A stretch of DNA of 9,268 bases, taken from the NCBI GenBank assembly GCA_016191795.1, contig JACPVK010000107.1, positions 1-9,268 on the forward strand, written 5' to 3'. The translations under genes and the position numbers were made by a program. The stretch comes from Gammaproteobacteria bacterium. Lineage in GTDB: Bacteria; Pseudomonadota; Gammaproteobacteria; SZUA-229. Each line of letters starts with the position of its first letter. Position 1 is the first letter of the stretch. This document shows positions 5,781 to 9,268 of this stretch, one piece after another. Below the pieces are notes generated by a model. It was not told where the DNA came from, made no database searches, and saw only the letters and a program-made list of their open reading frames with translations.

Positions 5781-7694
5781 TCAGCGAAACATAAACTGCA
5801 TATCAAAAACCAGCCTGGCACCATCACCCTGTAACTCAACAGCATCTGAACTGTACGTCTCCTGCACCGGGTACGCGAGTGAAAAATTGGCCGAGAAGTC
5901 AGATTGATAATTCAATCGCACGCCCAGGCCTGCTCCAGCCAATGTCGCGGTTAAATCTTCTTCGCTCGCAACCAGCGACTTCTGGTTGCCATAGGCTGCA
6001 TCCAGGAACAGGTATGGCTGCAACAAATCATTCAAACTGGCATCACCATACACATGAAAATCAAACAGGGTTGGCTTGTCGAATATCCATTCAACGCCAA
6101 TATACAAGGCAGAATCCGCCGAGAATGTATTAATCGGAAAGGCCTTGACCTGTGCAGGCCCGGCTAATGAGCGTTGCACGATGGATGACAGGGATTCCTG
6201 AGTGTATTGTAAAGACGCACGAGATAACAAACGCGTACTCACCTCGGTGAACGGAATAGTCCAGAAAGTAAAAAATGTGTAATCAGCCGCGAGGATATTA
6301 AATTCTGTCTCCTTCCCACTATCAAACTGCGAAAATAATTCACCTGAACGCAGCATAATCTCTCCCTGATGCAACACCTTGTCCGCCTCATCCAGGCTAT
6401 CAAATGCATATTTGATCGAAACGATATCAACTTCATCATCCAGAAATCCGTCGAGCGGAACATATCCGGACTCAAGCTCGGAAACAACATTGTTGCCTTC
6501 TAAAGAAACAGAATGGCTGAATACGCGACTTCTTTGAATTTTATACATCAGTGACAAATCCATTGAGCGGGTATCGCCACTTAAATCCAGCCTGTTAAGT
6601 GATTCATCCGCTCCCTGCCCCAGTACAAATTGATTGGTACTAAAGCCTGTCGAAAAATAAAAGCGCGGAGAAAATAAAGAAGCGGTATAGCGTATTTGCC
6701 CGTAGTTGGCGTTATCCGGGGAAAACGCACTCAATAATCCAATATTTAATTGATCTGAAATGCCTGCCAGATTATTAAAGAGAACTTCTCCATATAATCG
6801 ATATTCCCCTGTTTGACTGGAACCATGATTATCCAGCCGCAACATGCCGGAATAAGGTTCTTCTTTAGATATTTTTAATTGCAAAGTAGTGTCACCAACC
6901 TGCCCGCCCGGTTCAAAGTATCCCACGACGGCTAATCCGGGAAAGTCATTGACAAGATATAACTTCTCTTCGATTTCGGAACTGGTAACAGGCCGGGCCA
7001 GCAAATCATTAAACACCGGGCGGATATCATCAGAAACATATACGCTACTTTCTTTTTCCTGTACTACCACATCTCCCAGCACACCTAACAACAAGGTCAG
7101 AGAGACAATACCTTCTCGAACCTCCTGCTCGGGAATATAGGCCTTCGCGAGTATAAAGCCGCGACTCCGATAAAATTGCGTAATTTTATCGGCTACTGCT
7201 TCAATTTGACCCAGAGTAATGCCACGCTGCTCCCGCTGTTCACGTACCAGCCATACCAGTCGCTGCAGATCCGTAGTGGATACATGGCGATCCATCGTAT
7301 CTTCTTCAATTTCAACCAGCAGTTTCGTAACGTCGTCCGTCTCAGCTTCTGTAAACCCCGATTCGCGTAAATCATATTCACGCATTAAATCAAAACGCAC
7401 TTCTTCAATGAGTTTGTCTATATCCGCTTTGGTAATTCCCAGCTCCGGATATTCCACAATACCCTGCAATTTAAACTTGATGACATTGAGACGCGGCCCG
7501 GCTTCCGGGTCAGGATTACGGTCGCGTACCGATGGAATATCCAGATCCTTCAACATGCTCTTGCGTTGAATTTCCGGCAGCTCTGTTACTTCCGGCATTT
7601 CCAGAAATCCGGCATTTACCCAGGCAGGTATCATCTGCATGAACATCAATATAAAAAATGATTTAATCCAGCGACTATTGCTAGCGATCCACAT
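5781..7694 (-). CDS. TpsB transporter, ShlB/FhaC/HecB family (two-partner secretion)
   Basis: Outer-membrane beta-barrel of the Omp85/TpsB superfamily that exports a cognate TpsA protein; 637 residues. A signal peptide is visible, with a likely cut at VNA-GF (28/29). A periplasmic part follows: a first POTRA region (about 70-205) ending in the signature ITQFYRSRGFILAKAYIPEQ, then a second POTRA (about 208-277). The barrel spans about 280-637, beginning GMLRLDNHGSSQTGEY. The first POTRA is longer than in FhaC by roughly 50 residues, with a charged helical insertion (about 95-155). The conserved loop-6 motif VRGF/VRAY appears as VKAF (516-519), so the key Arg is Lys. The F-x-D motif is kept (F563, D565). 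The partner is almost surely the TpsA encoded upstream, 613 bases away. The ATG at 7694 has AGGA 13 bases upstream, which is too far to be a good site. Confidence 0.93.
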   Translation of the reverse strand: MWIASNSRWIKSFFILMFMQMIPAWVNAGFLEMPEVTELPEIQRKSMLKDLDIPSVRDRNPDPEAGPRLNVIKFKLQGIVEYPELGITKADIDKLIEEVRFDLMREYDLRESGFTEAETDDVTKLLVEIEEDTMDRHVSTTDLQRLVWLVREQREQRGITLGQIEAVADKITQFYRSRGFILAKAYIPEQEVREGIVSLTLLLGVLGDVVVQEKESSVYVSDDIRPVFNDLLARPVTSSEIEEKLYLVNDFPGLAVVGYFEPGGQVGDTTLQLKISKEEPYSGMLRLDNHGSSQTGEYRLYGEVLFNNLAGISDQLNIGLLSAFSPDNANYGQIRYTASLFSPRFYFSTGFSTNQFVLGQGADESLNRLDLSGDTRSMDLSLMYKIQRSRVFSHSVSLEGNNVVSELESGYVPLDGFLDDEVDIVSIKYAFDSLDEADKVLHQGEIMLRSGELFSQFDSGKETEFNILAADYTFFTFWTIPFTEVSTRLLSRASLQYTQESLSSIVQRSLAGPAQVKAFPINTFSADSALYIGVEWIFDKPTLFDFHVYGDASLNDLLQPYLFLDAAYGNQKSLVASEEDLTATLAGAGLGVRLNYQSDFSANFSLAYPVQETYSSDAVELQGDGARLVFDMQFMFR

Positions 7695-7782
7695 TGTGCT
7701 GATTTATTCCTGATGAAAACTGAATTGCTATATTGTGATTACATTTAGCAGAATGAGCACCGCACACTCTACATTACACTCG

Positions 7783-7869
7783 CGTCATTCCCGAATGCTT
7801 CTGTCGGGAATCTCCCACAGAGCTCAACTGGTTTCAGCAGATCCCCGACAACAGCATTCGGGGATGACG
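7783..7869. repeat. 87-bp inverted repeat with CGTCATTCCCG ends
   Basis: Arms 7783-7813 and 7839-7869 (31 bases each) pair at 27 positions around a 25-base centre. The outer ends are CGTCATTCCCGAATGC and GCATTCGGGGATGACG. This matches the widespread CGTCATTCCCG...GGGAATGACG intergenic repeat type. It is the element nearest the tpsB start, 89 bases upstream of it. Confidence 0.8.
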
Positions 7870-7876
7870 TCTACTT

Positions 7877-7902
7877 GTTCCCACGCTCTGCGTGGGAATG
7901 CA
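7877..7902. repeat. 26-bp hairpin repeat, copy 1
   Basis: The core TTCCCACGC-TCT-GCGTGGGAA is a perfect 9-bp stem with a 3-base loop, flanked by G and by TGCA. An identical 26-base copy in the same orientation lies at 8262-8287. The type is common between genes in gammaproteobacteria. Confidence 0.85.
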
Positions 7903-7936
7903 CGCCGGTTGCACCTCACGAATTGTTAGTATGTAG

Positions 7937-7999
7937 CTCCGATTAGCGCAGCGTAATCGGAGGCTGTGCATGCGTACGATTACGCTACGCAAATCGCAC
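7937..7999. repeat. Double stem-loop repeat with GCGCAGCG loop
   Basis: The left half is a perfect stem, CTCCGATTA/TAATCGGAG (7937-7945 with 7954-7962), around the loop GCGCAGCG. The right half folds as GTACGATT/AATCGCAC (7974-7981 with 7992-7999, one mismatch) around ACGCTACGCA. The two halves are also inverted repeats of each other (18 of 22 positions, 7939-7960 against 7976-7997). It has the architecture of the elements at 3465 and 8124 but different stem bases. Confidence 0.75.
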
Positions 8000-8023
8000 C
8001 TGCAAAAGCCGCTTCCCCTGTGG

Positions 8024-8041
8024 GTTGGCCTTCAGGCCAAC
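8024..8041. repeat. 18-bp perfect palindrome GTTGGCCT-TC-AGGCCAAC
   Basis: Arms of 8 bp pair perfectly around TC. This is a simple REP-like hairpin inside the tpsA-tpsB gap. A run of T is not present, so there is no clear terminator. Confidence 0.65.
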
Positions 8042-8089
8042 GCTTTTATTCACCATCTAAACAAAAAGCGTCAGTCTGAAGTCCGACCC

Positions 8090-8213
8090 CAATGCCATTA
8101 AGTTAAGGAAAATTTGTATGGTCGTAGGATGGGTGAAGCGCAGCGCAACCCATCAAAATGGTGGGTTACGCTGCGCTTCGCCCACCCTACAAAAGCTTAA
8201 CTTAATGGCATTG
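8090..8213. repeat. 124-bp nested palindrome with 18-bp perfect terminal repeats (MITE-like)
   Basis: The outer arms are CAATGCCATTAAGTTAAG (8090-8107) and its exact reverse complement (8196-8213). Inside lies a second inverted repeat, 8124-8152 with 8162-8190 (26 of 29 positions), with ends GTAGGATGGGTG and CGCCCACCCTAC. Each inner arm is again a stem-loop: GATGGGT/ACCCATC around GAAGCGCAGCGCA, and GGTGGG/CCCACC on the right. The inner part belongs to the 3465-type family. The outer part looks like a separate element, and a lone arm of it occurs at 2717-2734. No transposase is encoded, so any movement would depend on an enzyme elsewhere. Confidence 0.85.
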
Positions 8214-8261
8214 AGGCCGACCCACAAAAACACTCCTGAAATTCATTTGCATTTATAACTC

Positions 8262-8287
8262 GTTCCCACGCTCTGCGTGGGAATGCA
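8262..8287. repeat. 26-bp hairpin repeat, copy 2
   Basis: Identical in sequence and orientation to the copy at 7877-7902, with the same 9-bp stem and TCT loop. It starts 20 bases beyond the tpsA stop codon on the minus strand, so it would be the first hairpin in the 3' end of the tpsA transcript. Confidence 0.85.
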
Positions 8288-8307
8288 TATCGACCGTACT
8301 GCCAGTG

Positions 8308-9268
8308 CTATTCAGTTTCATCCTCAAACAGCTGATCCTTCGGCATCCGAATAGCAATATCACTCATATTGTAATTTTGTATATTGGTAAAAATAGCCGG
8401 GTCAACATCATCCAGACTTTCCACTTCTACTACCTGTTCACCTGCCAATGATGACAAAGTATCCAGTGCCGAAAACTTCAACAGTGAGGTATCCGCAATT
8501 CGATCTAATGGCTCTGTCGGCAAAAATACCGGGCTGAAACTGATACGACTGAACACGGTAATATCACCCGGTATATACGCCACAATCGGCCGCGACAAAG
8601 TACCAAACGAACCGCGCAACGCCAGAAAGTCAGCCGATGCCGCCACAATATCGGCATCCGCTTCGGTGTGGGCGGGCGTTAAGCCTTCACCGCGAATATC
8701 GCCGTTGCGAATCGTCATATCCAGATGGCCGGCGGTTTCAATTCGATCAATTGTTACTTGCTGTTGATTCTCAAACGTAATATCGCCACCGGCATTACGC
8801 AGCAATTCCACTAATACCACTTCAGTATTTTCTATATTTACTTCACCACTCGTGGTATTAACAATGTTTAACACCTCGGCTTGCAGGTCAAGATCAATAC
8901 CGGTTTGTGCAGTCAACTGCACCTGCTCTGCAATGAGATTAACACCTGCCGCGTTGGCATCGGTAATCTGGCCGTTGCTTTGCAATGTGATGGTTGACTG
9001 CGCCGCAATCTGATTGATCAACATATCGTTGGCGACCAGATTAACGTTGCCAGCAGAAGCTGTAACTTCTCCCAGCTGATGCGTGCTCACACCGTTGATG
9101 CCATCCAGCACGATATCTCCGCTGGCAGTCAGATTGCTGGTTCCGTTTACTGTTATCACCGTACCGTCAGCGTCAGCAAGATTGCCGGTTACATTCACGT
9201 TCAGTGTTTCGGCATTAACATCCCCCAGCACTGTATTGACCTGATTAACCAGGCGCACTTGGTTGCCA
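8308..9268 (-). CDS. TpsA-type beta-helical exoprotein (filamentous haemagglutinin-like), C-terminal end only
   Basis: The reading frame is open through the right edge, so the true start and the TPS secretion domain lie outside the window; a GTG at 9258 is internal. The 319 visible codons encode imperfect beta-helix repeats rich in Asn, Thr, Val, Ile and Gly, such as SGDIVLDGINGV, GNVNLVANDMLINQIAAQST and GGDITFENQQQVTIDRIETAG, typical of large secreted adhesins exported by TpsB proteins. A different module follows (ALRGSFGTLSRPIVAYIPGD, then a region rich in Ser, Leu and Asp), and the protein ends in an acidic tail, DQLFEDETE. No VENN motif or recognisable toxin domain appears, so this part does not look like a CdiA effector. 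It ends 613 bases before tpsB on the same strand. Adhesin or surface function is inferred from the family and the neighbour. Confidence 0.85.
   Translation of the reverse strand, partial: GNQVRLVNQVNTVLGDVNAETLNVNVTGNLADADGTVITVNGTSNLTASGDIVLDGINGVSTHQLGEVTASAGNVNLVANDMLINQIAAQSTITLQSNGQITDANAAGVNLIAEQVQLTAQTGIDLDLQAEVLNIVNTTSGEVNIENTEVVLVELLRNAGGDITFENQQQVTIDRIETAGHLDMTIRNGDIRGEGLTPAHTEADADIVAASADFLALRGSFGTLSRPIVAYIPGDITVFSRISFSPVFLPTEPLDRIADTSLLKFSALDTLSSLAGEQVVEVESLDDVDPAIFTNIQNYNMSDIAIRMPKDQLFEDETE

Larger units (their letters stand above)
7695..8307. other. 613-bp gene-free gap between tpsA and tpsB, packed with repeats
   Basis: No credible gene lies here. From left to right it holds palindromes at 7783-7869, 7877-7902, 7937-7999, 8024-8041, 8090-8213 and 8262-8287, each described separately. 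The roughly 85 bases next to tpsB (7695-7780) are AT-rich and free of repeats. They contain a weak minus-strand TTCTGC ... TATAGC pair with a 15-base spacer, which could give tpsB its own promoter. The many hairpins make simple read-through from tpsA doubtful. Confidence 0.8.

Noticed and set aside
7735..7929. 64-residue plus-strand reading frame in the tpsA-tpsB gap
   Set aside because: It translates through the inverted repeat at 7783-7869 and the hairpin at 7877-7902, with no ribosome binding site and no recognisable domain.
7877..8287. Possible CRISPR array from the repeated 26-bp hairpin
   Set aside because: There are only two copies, 359 bases apart, with other repeats between them and no regular spacers or cas genes.
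9256..9258. GTG as the start of the TpsA gene
   Set aside because: The frame stays open to the window edge, there is no Shine-Dalgarno, and the sequence begins in the middle of beta-helix repeats, so this is an internal codon.
8308..9268. Possible contact-dependent inhibition (CdiA) toxin with an immunity gene
   Set aside because: The visible C-terminus has no VENN motif or toxin domain, and no small immunity gene follows; the next gene is tpsB after a gene-free gap.

Overview
The window reads as chromosomal DNA of a gammaproteobacterium. The evidence is a YbaL-type cation/proton antiporter, an Hsp20 chaperone, a PAS-GGDEF-EAL signalling protein, a two-partner secretion (TPS) locus, and many palindromic intergenic repeats of the kind common in Gammaproteobacteria. 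No finer taxonomic placement can be defended from the sequence alone. There are no RNA genes, no CRISPR array, no transposase gene and no prophage gene.

Layout, left to right: (1) 1-323, minus, the 5' part of a Kef/YbaL-like antiporter running off the left edge; (2) 480-2354, plus, a PAS-GGDEF-EAL cyclic-di-GMP protein, divergent from the antiporter; (3) 2355-2909, a 555-bp gap of small palindromes with no gene; (4) 2910-3407, plus, an Hsp20 small heat-shock protein; (5) 3408-3570, a convergent gap holding a 79-bp palindrome; (6) 3571-4488, minus, an exported protein of unknown function, perhaps in the outer membrane; (7) 4569-5495, plus, an unrecognised helical cytosolic protein, divergent from (6); (8) 5496-5780, a convergent gap with two more long palindromes; (9) 5781-7694, minus, a TpsB-type (ShlB/FhaC/HecB) outer-membrane transporter; (10) 7695-8307, a 613-bp gap packed with at least six repeat elements; (11) 8308-9268, minus, the C-terminal end of a TpsA-type beta-helical exoprotein running off the right edge.

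How the genes fit together: TpsA and TpsB form the one clear functional unit. TpsB would carry the large adhesin-like TpsA through the outer membrane. Here tpsA lies upstream of tpsB, and the two are separated by a repeat-filled gap. The c-di-GMP protein is complete and has both active sites, but nothing shows that it controls the TPS locus. The two unrecognised genes at 3571-5495 share a short divergent promoter region and could be regulated together.

The most interesting non-coding signal is a family of long inverted repeats at 3465, 5570, 5668, 7937 and 8124. Each arm is itself a stem-loop. Stem sequences differ between copies but stay self-complementary, while the loop keeps a core like AGCGCAGCG in most copies. 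One copy sits inside a second palindrome with 18-bp perfect terminal repeats, and a single arm of that outer palindrome recurs at 2717. No clearly new multi-gene system is visible. The best candidates for a second look are this repeat family, the unusual TpsB and the unrecognised divergent gene pair.
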